64,000 nt of DNA, from the NCBI GenBank assembly GCA_964351995.1, contig CAYGQE010000018.1, forward strand, positions 28,812-92,811. The letters are read 5' to 3'. The DNA is from SZUA-35 sp964351995 (lineage in GTDB: Bacteria > Actinomycetota > Acidimicrobiia > Acidimicrobiales > SZUA-35). Each line of letters opens with the position of its first letter. The stretch's first letter is position 1. Under the pieces are notes generated by a model. That model saw nothing but the letters and a program-made list of their open reading frames with translations. It was not told where the DNA came from and did no database searches. Below, piece after piece: positions 1 through 8,488 of this stretch. Both the position numbers and the translations under genes were made by a program.

Positions 1-704
1 CAGACGTTCGTGGCTCGGCTGGCGCAACAGTCCACGCGGTTCCAGATGGCGACGGATTCGATGTTCGCGTTCGACGGCAGGTCGAATCCGGCCCACGGGT
101 TGGTCTCGGTAGCGGTGTGCCCCATCTTCGACGAGTGGGAGTAGCTGGGATCGTCGAGTTCGCCGTCGTTCAAGTTCTCGGCGGGGAAACGACAGTCGTA
201 CCAGCAGCTGGACATCGATGCGGCTGCTTGCGGAGCGAGGTTGATCGGGCCGAGGGAGTCAGTGTTGAACGCGATGGCGGCGGTACACGAGCCGGAGGTG
301 TACGTGCTGTTTCCTTGCGGGCTGAGTTCCGCTGCGAAGCAGGTTCCGGAGTTCGATCGGACGGTCATCGTGAGGTTGTCCGATGCGGAGGACTCGATGC
401 TGACCTGGTCGGGCCCGCGGGAAGCCTGCCCAGCGGGGAGGAACGTCAAGGTGGGTTCGGCCTCGCTCATGTTGATGGGGGTAGCGGTGGCGTAGTTGGT
501 GCCGAAGTCCGAAACGAGGGTGGCGGTGTCGATCGCAGCGTCGAGACTGGATTGAGCGGCGGCGTCGTGAGCGCGGTTGCGGGCGCCGAGGAAGGTGGGG
601 ATGCCGATGGCGAGGAGGATGCCGATGATGAGGACAACAGTCATCACCTCGATCAGGGTGAAGCCAGATTCGCGATGGGTTCGGCTTGCACAGTCCGGTC
701 GCAT
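1..704 (-). CDS. Type IV prepilin-like protein with F5/8 type C-like C-terminus (3' partial)
   Basis: The minus strand is open from an ATG at 704 to the window edge (at least 234 codons), so the C-terminus is missing. Residues 14-20 read GFTLIEV, the class III prepilin signature: cleavage is expected after Gly14, giving mature Phe1 and Glu5, followed by a hydrophobic helix (about residues 15-37). A short basic leader (MRPDCASRTHRES) precedes it. The ectodomain has several Cys residues. Near the left edge the segment NIESVAIWNRVDCCASRATN resembles the core strand of F5/8 type C (discoidin-like, sugar-binding) domains. The family role is an extracellular pilus or pseudopilus subunit processed by a PilD-type peptidase; the carbohydrate-binding tip is inference. 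No other pilus gene lies in the window. GGAGGGG lies about 17 nt upstream of the ATG. Confidence 0.8.
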   Translation of the reverse strand, partial: MRPDCASRTHRESGFTLIEVMTVVLIIGILLAIGIPTFLGARNRAHDAAAQSSLDAAIDTATLVSDFGTNYATATPINMSEAEPTLTFLPAGQASRGPDQVSIESSASDNLTMTVRSNSGTCFAAELSPQGNSTYTSGSCTAAIAFNTDSLGPINLAPQAAASMSSCWYDCRFPAENLNDGELDDPSYSHSSKMGHTATETNPWAGFDLPSNANIESVAIWNRVDCCASRATNV

Positions 705-784
705 CGTTTCAGTCTCGGCTGCCCCTCCACTGGAATGAGTGCGACCAGACTTGATAACCCCCGGCACCGAGGCCAGTCTTGGCA

Positions 785-1816
785 ATGGCCGACCGCAAGA
801 TCATCACGGTGCTGGAACCCGAGGACGAGTTCACTCACGAGCCCGATCCCGTACCGAACTACAACGAATCGATGTACCTGAATGCCTTCGATCTCGGTCA
901 GGAGGCGGGTGGCTGGTTCCGTCTCGGCAATCGGGTGAACGAAGGCCACGCCGAGATGTCGGTGTGCATCTACCTACCTGACGGGCGCATTGGCTTCATG
1001 TACGACCGGCCGAAGATCACCTCGAATGATGAGATGAATGCCGGTGGCTTGAAGATCGAGGTCATCGAACCGTTCAAGCGACTCGACGTCACCTACGAAG
1101 GCAAGGTCTGCCTGCTCGACGATCCGCTGCAGATGGCCGACCCTCGCACCGCGTTTCGCGAGAACCCCATGGTGGATTGCCGTGTGCATCTCGAGTGGAC
1201 GGGCGTCTCGCCGATGTACGGCGGCAAGCCGGTCTACGAAGACGGCACCGAGATCGAACAAGACCCCGAGACAAGCTTTGCCAAGGCCCACTACGAACAA
1301 CACGGGACCATGAAGGGCCAGATCGTGGTCGGCGACGAGGCCATCACGATCGACGGGTTGGGCCTTCGAGACAAGTCGTGGGGCCCTCGTCACTGGCAGG
1401 CGCTCTACTGGTACCGCTGGCTCCCAATGGTGTTCAGCCCCGACTTCGCCATGATGCTCTCGGTGATCGGGAGAGATGCTGAAGGCGGCCTCCGTGCCAG
1501 CGGCATGGTGCTCGAAGGTGACGAGTACAAAATGATCGAGGACTGCCGAATCGAGTCGACGTGGGACGACAACCACTACCAGACCGGGATGACTTGCTGG
1601 GCCAAGACGGCCGATCGGGAGTACAACATCACCGGCGAGGTGCTGTCGATGATCCCGCTTCGGAGTCGACGCAAGACTCCGGACGGTGAGCAACTGTTGA
1701 CCCGCATCACCGAGGCCATGACCCGCTACGAATGCGACGGCCAGGTCGGCATCGGGATGAGCGAGTATCTCGACCAGGTCATCGACGGCAGGCCCGTGGG
1801 TCCCGACGTCGCCTGA
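785..1816 (+). CDS. Conserved hypothetical protein (DUF7064/7065- or CrtC-like fold suspected)
   Basis: 343 aa from the ATG at 785; a TTG two codons earlier is the only other nearby start. No signal peptide or membrane segment. The protein is rich in Trp, Tyr and charged residues. The central motif LGLRDKSWGPRHW followed by YWYRWLP resembles the core of actinobacterial proteins related to carotenoid 1,2-hydratase/AttH-like lipocalin folds, often found near phosphotransferase-like or lipid genes. I cannot assign a reaction. It is divergent from the prepilin (80 bp apart) and convergent with gluconokinase. Confidence applies to a real gene rather than to function. Confidence 0.7.
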   Translation: MADRKIITVLEPEDEFTHEPDPVPNYNESMYLNAFDLGQEAGGWFRLGNRVNEGHAEMSVCIYLPDGRIGFMYDRPKITSNDEMNAGGLKIEVIEPFKRLDVTYEGKVCLLDDPLQMADPRTAFRENPMVDCRVHLEWTGVSPMYGGKPVYEDGTEIEQDPETSFAKAHYEQHGTMKGQIVVGDEAITIDGLGLRDKSWGPRHWQALYWYRWLPMVFSPDFAMMLSVIGRDAEGGLRASGMVLEGDEYKMIEDCRIESTWDDNHYQTGMTCWAKTADREYNITGEVLSMIPLRSRRKTPDGEQLLTRITEAMTRYECDGQVGIGMSEYLDQVIDGRPVGPDVA

Positions 1817-1886
1817 CACGCTCGGTGCCACCACCTTTGGCCGCCCAGAAGGACCAGAAGTGGTCATTGCAGCAACAAATCGGTCG

Positions 1887-2378
1887 TCAGCGGTCGAGGT
1901 TTAAGAGGGCAACCACTGCAGCGTCGATGACGGCAAAAAGGTCGGCCGAAGCATCGACCGTGGCGACGTCGACTTCTTCTCGCCCCGGTCGTTCCAGCGT
2001 CGAGAACTGGCTGGCCACCAAGGCGGGGCTCATGAAGTGATTGGCCCGCGCTTCCACCCGTTCGGCGGCCTCCGCCTCTTCGAGATCGAGGAGCACGAAC
2101 CGGACCCCGGGGATCAGTCGAAGCCGATCGCGAGAGCGCAGCGTCAGCGCCGAACAGGCGACAACGATGCTTGCCTCCGCTCTCATGGTCTCAACGATGG
2201 TGTCGAGCCAAGGCCATCGATCGTCTTCGTCGAGTGGGCGGCCGGCGGTCATCTTCTCGACGTTGGCAGCAGGGTGAAGTGAGTCACCATCGACGAAACG
2301 GCCGCCCAAGCGTTCAGCGAGCGCTGTTCCAACGGTTGACTTCCCCGAGCCGGCGACGCCTGCCACGACGATCCTCAT
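1887..2378 (-). CDS. gntK: Gluconokinase
   Basis: 163 aa, the usual size for GntK-type gluconokinases. Near the N-terminus is the P-loop GVAGSGKST, followed by FVDGDSLHP and a DDRWPWL segment, then ACSALTLRSRDRLR and the C-terminal HFMSPALVASQFSTLERP. All are hallmarks of the family that phosphorylates D-gluconate to 6-phosphogluconate with ATP, feeding the pentose phosphate or Entner-Doudoroff route. It is a cytosolic enzyme. It stands alone: convergent with the hypothetical gene on its left and divergent (105 bp) from the flavoprotein on its right, with no gluconate transporter nearby. Confidence 0.92.
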   Translation of the reverse strand: MRIVVAGVAGSGKSTVGTALAERLGGRFVDGDSLHPAANVEKMTAGRPLDEDDRWPWLDTIVETMRAEASIVVACSALTLRSRDRLRLIPGVRFVLLDLEEAEAAERVEARANHFMSPALVASQFSTLERPGREEVDVATVDASADLFAVIDAAVVALLNLDR

Positions 2379-2483
2379 GGCGTCTGCCTAGCAGGACTGT
2401 TGGAACAACGAGCGGGATCCAGCGGTTGTCGACGTCGTGCAAGCCGACGCCGTCCTGAAAACACCCCAAACCGCAGCGGCCAC

Positions 2484-3530
2484 GTGACCGAGTCTGTCGA
2501 TGTGGCAATCATCGGAGCCGGCCCGTCCGGTCTGCATGCAGCAAGGTCGCTGGCTGACGCTGGCCGCTCGGTCGCAGTGCTCGAGGCTCGAGATCGAGTG
2601 GGAGGTCGGGTCTGCTCACCAGGCGGGCTCGATGTTGGACCCAGCTGGTTCTGGAGCAATGAACCTCGTATCAACGGGTTGATCTCCGACTTCGGACTCG
2701 AAGCGTTCCCGCAGCACCTGGCCGGCGATGCGTTGTTCCAGACTGCTGAGGGCGTCCAGCGGATGGACGGGAACCAGATCGATGCACCATCCGGTCGCCT
2801 TCGAGGCGGAATGGCGCAGCTGACCGAAGCGATGGCCGGAGTGCTTGATGCCGGCGTCGTGACGCTCGGGGAGCGGGTTCGTTCAGTCAAGCTTCGCAGC
2901 GACGGTGTCGAGATCGGGACCGACCGCAGTTCGTGGTCGGCCTCATCGGTGATCCTCGCTCTTCCTCCAGCAACGGCCGTTGCATCGATTGACTTCGGCG
3001 ACTCGCTCGATCGTGAGGTGCGTGACCTCGCTGCGATGACACCGGTGTGGATGGGGCAGATGACCAAAGTCGTTGCCCGGTTTGATCGGCCCTTCTGGAG
3101 AGAGACCGGCCTTGCTGGCTCGGCGTTCAGCTCCATCGGGCCGATGCGAGAGCTGCACGACATGAGCGGCCCCGGCGGTGACCCAGCGGCGATCTTCGGT
3201 TTTGCTCAACCCCGACCGGGGCAGCGCGCTCCGAGCAAGGACGAGGCCATTTTCCAATTGGTCGAGCTGTTCGGGCCAGCAGCTGCCGACGTAGTGGACG
3301 TGATGATCCAGGATTGGCGGCAAGAGAGCCTCACCTCACCGCTGGGCGGGGAGCATCTTGATCGCTATCAACTCTTCGGTCACTCGCGCTTTCAGGTGCC
3401 GGCGCTCGCTGGACGACTGCACTGGGCGTCGACGGAGACATCGACGGTGACGCCGGGCCACATCGAAGGTGCGCTGGCTGCTGCAGAACGAGCAGTGGTC
3501 GCAATCACCCGGTCCGATGGCCTCCCGTAG
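2484..3530 (+). CDS. FAD-dependent amine oxidase-like protein
   Basis: 348 aa from a GTG at 2484; the reading frame is open further upstream, but the flavin-binding fold begins immediately after this codon. The N-terminus carries the dinucleotide-binding motif DVAIIGAGPSGLHAA, then LEARDRVGGRV, the motif that follows it in monoamine oxidase, phytoene desaturase and protoporphyrinogen oxidase relatives. The C-terminus has LHWASTETS, matching the conserved FAD-contacting segment that contains a GxE/TE motif in amine oxidases. It is shorter than typical monoamine oxidases (about 450 aa), so the substrate cap is reduced. The substrate is unknown. It ends 10 bp before map, which suggests co-transcription. 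Confidence 0.8.
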   Translation: MTESVDVAIIGAGPSGLHAARSLADAGRSVAVLEARDRVGGRVCSPGGLDVGPSWFWSNEPRINGLISDFGLEAFPQHLAGDALFQTAEGVQRMDGNQIDAPSGRLRGGMAQLTEAMAGVLDAGVVTLGERVRSVKLRSDGVEIGTDRSSWSASSVILALPPATAVASIDFGDSLDREVRDLAAMTPVWMGQMTKVVARFDRPFWRETGLAGSAFSSIGPMRELHDMSGPGGDPAAIFGFAQPRPGQRAPSKDEAIFQLVELFGPAAADVVDVMIQDWRQESLTSPLGGEHLDRYQLFGHSRFQVPALAGRLHWASTETSTVTPGHIEGALAAAERAVVAITRSDGLP

Positions 3531-3540
3531 ACTCTCGGAA

Positions 3541-4506
3541 ATGGAACGGATGCGATCGAACAGCAAATGCTGGTGCGGCAGCGGCGCCAAGCACAAGCGG
3601 TGTCACGGTGACCGTTCACTGCTCGAGCGGGCACCGGTGTTGATCGGGGCCGTGACGCCTCCCAAACACGTACCGGTGCACATCGTGCGGCCCGATTACG
3701 TCGACTCGGGCATCATCTCGACGCCGCTCAGCTTTCAGATCCAAGATGAGGAATCGCTGCCCCGGCTCCGCCACGCCTGTCGAGTCGGAGCAGAGGTGCT
3801 CCTCGTTGCCGGCGGGGCCGTTGCGCCTGGCGTGACCACCGAAGAGATCGATGCGATCGCTCATGCGGCCTACATCGAACGCAACGCCTATCCCAGTGAC
3901 CTGCACTACCACGGCTTCACGAAGTCAGTCTGCACGTCGGTCAACGGCGTGATCTGCCACGGGATTCCCGATGACCGGCCGCTCGAGTCTGGCGACATCG
4001 TCAACATCGATGTCACGGCCTACATCGACGGGATGCACGGCGACACCTCAGCCACGTTCATCGTTGGCGACGTCGACGAACCGACGCGAGCGTTGGTCGA
4101 CACCACGCGAGAAGCAACGCTTCGAGGCATTGCGGCGGTTCGACCTGGCGAACCACTCAAGCGAATTGGTGAGGCCATCGAGCCGTTTGCCCGTTCTCGC
4201 GGCTTCTCCGTTGTCGAGGAATACGGCGGTCACGGCATCGGGCAGACATTCCACGCCGAACCCCACATCCACCACCACGTGGAACGCCATGACGTTGAGC
4301 TCTTCGAAGTGGGCATGAGCTTCACCGTCGAACCCATGCTGCTCAGTGGCGGACATCGGTTCTCTCAAGCCGACGACGGCTGGACCGAGCATGCCGACGA
4401 CGCCATGCCATCGGCCCAGTTCGAGCACACCGTGATCGTCACCGAGACCGGTGTCGAGATCCTCACCGTCACCGCCGATGGGCGTAGTGCCGTGGATGGC
4501 CTTTGA
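3541..4506 (+). CDS. map: Type I methionine aminopeptidase with N-terminal SEC-C zinc motif
   Basis: 321 aa from the ATG at 3541, chosen because the SEC-C motif follows at once (CWCGSGAKHKRCHGD, residues 10-24; C-x-C and CH ligands). The pita-bread peptidase follows, with the usual metal ligands visible as NIDVTAYIDGMHGDTSATF (two Asp), GGHGIGQTFH (His), FTVEPM (Glu) and FEHTVIV (Glu). It removes the initiator Met from nascent proteins. SEC-C motifs occur in ribosome- or SecA-associated proteins, and the combination is known in actinobacterial Map proteins. The segment HIHHHVERH is unusually His-rich. It is convergent with the GT2 gene (12 bp). Confidence 0.95.
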   Translation: MERMRSNSKCWCGSGAKHKRCHGDRSLLERAPVLIGAVTPPKHVPVHIVRPDYVDSGIISTPLSFQIQDEESLPRLRHACRVGAEVLLVAGGAVAPGVTTEEIDAIAHAAYIERNAYPSDLHYHGFTKSVCTSVNGVICHGIPDDRPLESGDIVNIDVTAYIDGMHGDTSATFIVGDVDEPTRALVDTTREATLRGIAAVRPGEPLKRIGEAIEPFARSRGFSVVEEYGGHGIGQTFHAEPHIHHHVERHDVELFEVGMSFTVEPMLLSGGHRFSQADDGWTEHADDAMPSAQFEHTVIVTETGVEILTVTADGRSAVDGL

Positions 4507-4518
4507 CCTGAGGTGTCG

Positions 4519-5352
4519 TCAGGGATTGGAGCGGAAGCGCCAGCGAATCAACGTGACGACGGCTTCGATGCCGTCGGCGTAGCCGATCTTCTTCCCGTCG
4601 TCGTGCGTGCGGCCTTCGTAGGCGATCGGCAATTCGAGGATGTGGTGGCCACGACGAATCAGGCGAGCCGTGATTTCCGGCTCCATGTCGAAGCGTTGGG
4701 CCTCGACGTGCAGGTCAGCGATGATGTCCCGACGGATGACCTTGTAGCAGGTCTCCATGTCGGTGATCGTGGTGCGATAGAGCAGGCGAGTCAGCCACGT
4801 GAGGGCGTGGTTGGCCATCCGGTTTCGTCGACGCATGTCAGACACTGAACCGAGGAACCGCGAGCCGTAGACGACATCGGTTTCGCCGGCGACGACCGGT
4901 GCGATCAGGGCTCGCAGCTGCTCGGGGTCATACTCGAGGTCGGCGTCTTGGATCACGGTCACGTCACCGCGGGCGGATGCCAGTGCGGTCTGGACCGCGG
5001 CTCCCTTGCCCCGATTCGAGAGGTGGGTGATCACGGTGAGGCGAGGATCGTGACAGTTGGCGAGAATCTCGCCCGATCGGTCCGAGCTGGCGTCGTTGAC
5101 CGCGACGACTTCGAACGGCACACCGGGGTCGATCGAGAGCAGCTTGTCGAGGAGGAGCTGCAGCGTCGCCTCTTCGTTGAAGATGGGGAGCAGCACAGTG
5201 AGCACCGCAACTGGCGGTGCCTCCGGGCTCGCTGTTCGTACCGGTCGGTTGGTACGCAGGGCAGCCGAACGAGAACGGGCGCTCGGAGAGATGACAGTGG
5301 CCATGGAGGAGTAACGGCCGACCGTCACTTCGGGTGTAGAGGGTTGTGCCAT
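4519..5352 (-). CDS. Family 2 glycosyltransferase (dolichyl-phosphate mannose synthase-like)
   Basis: 277 aa from the ATG at 5352. After about 55 low-complexity N-terminal residues comes a GT-A fold: LTVLLPIFNEEATL, VVAVNDASSDRSGEIL, the NRGKGAAVQTAL helix, and the DxD-like VIQDADLEYDP that binds nucleotide-sugar and metal. The C-terminal half (TDMETCYKVIRRD, then ELPIAYEGRTHDDGKKIGY) is typical of DPM1/GtrB-like enzymes that load a sugar onto a polyprenyl phosphate. No C-terminal membrane helices are present. It starts 5 bp after the membrane-protein gene on the same strand, so the pair probably makes and uses a lipid-linked sugar. The acceptor is not known. Confidence 0.88.
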   Translation of the reverse strand: MAQPSTPEVTVGRYSSMATVISPSARSRSAALRTNRPVRTASPEAPPVAVLTVLLPIFNEEATLQLLLDKLLSIDPGVPFEVVAVNDASSDRSGEILANCHDPRLTVITHLSNRGKGAAVQTALASARGDVTVIQDADLEYDPEQLRALIAPVVAGETDVVYGSRFLGSVSDMRRRNRMANHALTWLTRLLYRTTITDMETCYKVIRRDIIADLHVEAQRFDMEPEITARLIRRGHHILELPIAYEGRTHDDGKKIGYADGIEAVVTLIRWRFRSNP

Positions 5353-5357
5353 AGGGA

Positions 5358-6485
5358 CTACCTGGCTCCTTCGAGCGCGACGTCCGGTGTCGATGCCTGG
5401 TCTGTAGGTGATGCCACCTCGTTGAGCTCTGGGTCGACCCAGCGCGGTGCAGCGGAGACGGCGAGGGCGGTGAAGACGGGGATGACGGCCCGGGTGATGT
5501 CGAACGGCTCTCGCCAAACGAAGACGGTCAGCACCGCAGCGAGCACCACGAACCCCGCGGAACCCCAGGTGAACGCATTTCGATCAACGGCCGCCCGATA
5601 GACGAGCCATGGCAGGCAGGCCAGTACGAGCGCCATGAACACCACCGTGCCGATGCCATCGTCGGGCCACTGCACAAGCGCTTCGGCGGCGCCGACGAGG
5701 GGCAGGCCGATTTCTCGAACCTCGTCGATACCGGTGCCGGCCTCGAGGCGAAGACGGAGATACGCACCCCAGCCAGCCACGCCAACCAGCGACGGAGCCG
5801 CGACCAAGATCGGCAAACGACGCGTCCTGACCATGTGCAGCAGCGAGGCGCCAGCAACGAACAGCAGCATCACCTCGCGGGTGAGTGCACTCAGCATGAA
5901 CAGCGTTGCAGCTCGGCCGATGCGGTTTTCCTCGAGAGCGAGCGACCCCCAAACGGCCAGTGCGAACGCCACGATGCCAGCGCCACCGATCGAGATCTCC
6001 GAGAGAATGCCGACGTTGAACAAGAAGGCGAGGCCGAACATGGGGTTCTTGCCGAATCGACTGCAGAGCTTCGCTGTACCCAGAGTTCCCAGCGTCATGG
6101 CGACGATGTTCGTCAGTGCCAGTAGCGCTGGGACGCTCGCAACAGGAGCCAGGCCGCCGAGGCCGATGATGACGGGGAAGAACATGCGTTGGCCGCGATA
6201 CACGGGGCGATCGAGATGCTCGTAGTGGTCGAGCGTCACGTAGAGCGGATCCCAGGCCTGCACGAGGAAGAACTTGCCGTCGTGGCCCAGGTTGCGTCGC
6301 GCCAACACGGTGTCGTCTTCAACCACATCCATGATGTGGGCGGTGGTGACCGTGTCTTCCTCGCCGAGCGCAGCGAACACGAAGGTGTCGCCGCCCGCTT
6401 GCATGAGCATCAAGCCGTGGATCAGCGTGGCCAAGAACAGTGCCAGCACCGTGGCGCGTCGCTCGACTGGCAGAAGACTCCGCAT
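5358..6485 (-). CDS. Polytopic membrane protein, possible GT-C-type glycosyltransferase
   Basis: 375 aa starting at the ATG at 6485. About eight to ten hydrophobic helices can be counted. A long first extracytoplasmic loop (residues about 40-95) holds GHDGKFFLVQAWDPLY and YRGQRMFFP, a layout seen in membrane glycosyltransferase-like proteins of Actinobacteria. No catalytic signature I can name with certainty. It sits 5 bp upstream of the polyprenyl-sugar synthase-like gene, so I infer that it transfers or flips the sugar made there. It may equally be an uncharacterised membrane protein. Confidence 0.65.
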   Translation of the reverse strand: MRSLLPVERRATVLALFLATLIHGLMLMQAGGDTFVFAALGEEDTVTTAHIMDVVEDDTVLARRNLGHDGKFFLVQAWDPLYVTLDHYEHLDRPVYRGQRMFFPVIIGLGGLAPVASVPALLALTNIVAMTLGTLGTAKLCSRFGKNPMFGLAFLFNVGILSEISIGGAGIVAFALAVWGSLALEENRIGRAATLFMLSALTREVMLLFVAGASLLHMVRTRRLPILVAAPSLVGVAGWGAYLRLRLEAGTGIDEVREIGLPLVGAAEALVQWPDDGIGTVVFMALVLACLPWLVYRAAVDRNAFTWGSAGFVVLAAVLTVFVWREPFDITRAVIPVFTALAVSAAPRWVDPELNEVASPTDQASTPDVALEGAR

Positions 6486-6546
6486 CCGGGCCCATCGGCA
6501 GTTTTCTCCGAGTCATGAATACGAGCGGGCGGCTAGGTTCCCGGCC

Positions 6547-7068
6547 ATGACCCGCCCCGAGGCCCCCGACATTCCGTTTGCCGCCGACGAACGCACGATG
6601 CTGCTGGCGTTTCTCGACTTCTACCGAGCAGCTCTGAAGGACCGAGCCTGGGGACTCGATCATGAGCAGCTTCAGCGCACGCTCGCACCGTCCACCCTCA
6701 CGTTGTCTCGCATCATCGGGCACATGGCGTGGGTCGAGGATTTGTGGTTCAGCGTGCGATTCAGCGGTGAAGAGCCGTTGGCCCTCTGGGCTGGCATTGA
6801 TTGGGACGCCGACGGTGACGGGGAGATGACGCTCGCTCAGTCCTGGTCGGTCGAGGAACTCATGGCCCACTTCGATGCGGCAACCGACGATTCGAATCGA
6901 CGCACGGCGGCCTCGTCGTCACTCGACCAGCTGTCCAGCCAGCCGACGTGGACCGAGGAACGCTGGGACCTTCGCTGGATTCTGATTCACATGATCGAGG
7001 AATACGCCAGACACTGCGGCCACGCCGATTTCATCCGTGAGTCGATCGACGGCGACCGAGCCCGCTGA
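6547..7068 (+). CDS. DinB-family (DUF664-like) protein
   Basis: 173 aa from an ATG at 6547. The four-helix DinB fold is suggested by TLSRIIGHMAWVEDLWF, with a conserved His in the second helix, and by ILIHMIEEYARHCGHADFIRE, where the second and third metal-ligand His residues of the family lie. These proteins bind a divalent metal and act as thiol-dependent S-transferases (mycothiol or bacillithiol type) or have unknown roles. It is divergent from the membrane-protein gene (61 bp) and convergent with the lipoprotein gene. The substrate is unknown. Confidence 0.85.
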   Translation: MTRPEAPDIPFAADERTMLLAFLDFYRAALKDRAWGLDHEQLQRTLAPSTLTLSRIIGHMAWVEDLWFSVRFSGEEPLALWAGIDWDADGDGEMTLAQSWSVEELMAHFDAATDDSNRRTAASSSLDQLSSQPTWTEERWDLRWILIHMIEEYARHCGHADFIRESIDGDRAR

Positions 7069-7094
7069 GCTGCTCGTCGCATCGAGGCGTGGAT

Positions 7095-8357
7095 TCACCA
7101 GACCAAGAGACGTCCGTCGCTGAGCGCAACAGCAAAGCGAAGGCCGGTCTCGATCTCGCCGAGCGCAAGGTTCGACGAGACCGTCGCCCCGCCGAGCTCG
7201 ATCAACACTGGTCCATCGTCGGTCGGCACTGGTTCGACCACGGCGATGGCATCCATGCCTTGGGTCGGGACGATGGCTTCGGGCTGGCCGTCACCGTCAC
7301 CGTCGAAGACGACCGCCCCGTCCAGATTGCGTGAGCTGAGGACGTGCGAGCGGAACTCACCGATCTGGTGTTGCAGCGCAAGCGCCTCGCCGTCGAAGCG
7401 CTGGAACTGCAAGAGCCCACCGATGTGAGGTGTTTGGACCTCGATCACCTCGACTTCACCGTTGGGGCCGGTCGGGGCAACGGCGATCTGGTGGCGCCAT
7501 CGATTGCCTCGCCCGATGGGTTCGGACTCGGCAATGAGTTCGCCATTGATGCCGAACACCGCGAGTCGGGCTCCACTCTCGCCATCGCTGATGGTGGTCA
7601 ACACATCGACCTCGCCATCGCCGTCGACGTCTGCGAGCAGGGGAGTCAGCCCCTCGAACACCGGCTGGGTTGGATCGTCTTCGAGGTCGACGACGATCAG
7701 ATCCTCATCGGCCAAGGAACCGCTGGCGGCGTTCTTCGGATTGATCACGGCGCGAACGATGACCAGGCGAGTGGACTCGATCGTGTCGCCAAGTGCTCCA
7801 TGTGGGACGCGCTCGGTCGCTCCGTCGTACCAGGCAGTGACGCCGTCGCCAGAGACGACGCTTGCGTCGGGAAGGTCAGAGTCGACGCCGACGGTGGCCG
7901 GAGCGAGCACGATCTCCCCGTCGCGCTCGTAGGCCAGGGGAGCAACGGTTGGATCGACAGATGCAAGCGTCGTCGTGGTGCCGTCAAGCGTGACGGCCAA
8001 CGAAGTGCCGTCCTCGCCGACAGCGATCAAAGAGCCATCGCTCAAGGGAAGCACCCACGTTGTGGCGAACGGCAACTCGAGGGTCGTCGGCTCTGCTGAG
8101 AGATCGAGCGTTCCCGGCAGGTACCGGTTACCGCTGGCCTGCACATTCGTGCGGCCCACTGGGGCCCCGCTGGGGAGGGGCACGGCTTCGAGGCCCTCGG
8201 CGACTTCGGGGTCGCCTTCGGCAGCTGCTGCCGGATCGCTCTCGGCATCGGTCTCTGGTGCCACCGCCGTCACAGCTTGGTCCTGGCCATCACTCGAACT
8301 CGAGCAGGCGCTCAGGAACAGAACTGCGGTGAGGAGCGTCGTGATCGTTCGTTGCAC
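7095..8357 (-). CDS. Secreted lipoprotein with FG-GAP/VCBS-like repeats
   Basis: 420 aa when started at the GTG at 8357, which gives a clean lipoprotein signal: VQRTITTLLTAVLFLSAC with lipobox LSAC (Cys18). The frame is open upstream to 8495, but that stretch has no signal character. A Ser/Asp/Ala-rich linker follows, then beta-rich sequence with acidic calcium-type loops ADVDGDGEVDVL and FDGDGDGQPEAI, the pattern of FG-GAP/VCBS propeller blades. It is probably an anchored extracytoplasmic protein; its ligand is unknown. It is divergent from the acyl-CoA ligase gene (131 bp). Confidence 0.8.
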   Translation of the reverse strand: MQRTITTLLTAVLFLSACSSSSDGQDQAVTAVAPETDAESDPAAAAEGDPEVAEGLEAVPLPSGAPVGRTNVQASGNRYLPGTLDLSAEPTTLELPFATTWVLPLSDGSLIAVGEDGTSLAVTLDGTTTTLASVDPTVAPLAYERDGEIVLAPATVGVDSDLPDASVVSGDGVTAWYDGATERVPHGALGDTIESTRLVIVRAVINPKNAASGSLADEDLIVVDLEDDPTQPVFEGLTPLLADVDGDGEVDVLTTISDGESGARLAVFGINGELIAESEPIGRGNRWRHQIAVAPTGPNGEVEVIEVQTPHIGGLLQFQRFDGEALALQHQIGEFRSHVLSSRNLDGAVVFDGDGDGQPEAIVPTQGMDAIAVVEPVPTDDGPVLIELGGATVSSNLALGEIETGLRFAVALSDGRLLVW

Positions 8358-8488
8358 CGAGGGAGTATCACGCGTGGACGGGTGGGTCGACGGCAACGTA
8401 GATGGGGAGTTCACCAGTTGTTCTCGACCTGGAGCCCCGCCGGCGTTGCGCGATTGACAACGAGGTGGCTGGTTGCTGGTCTGTCGAG

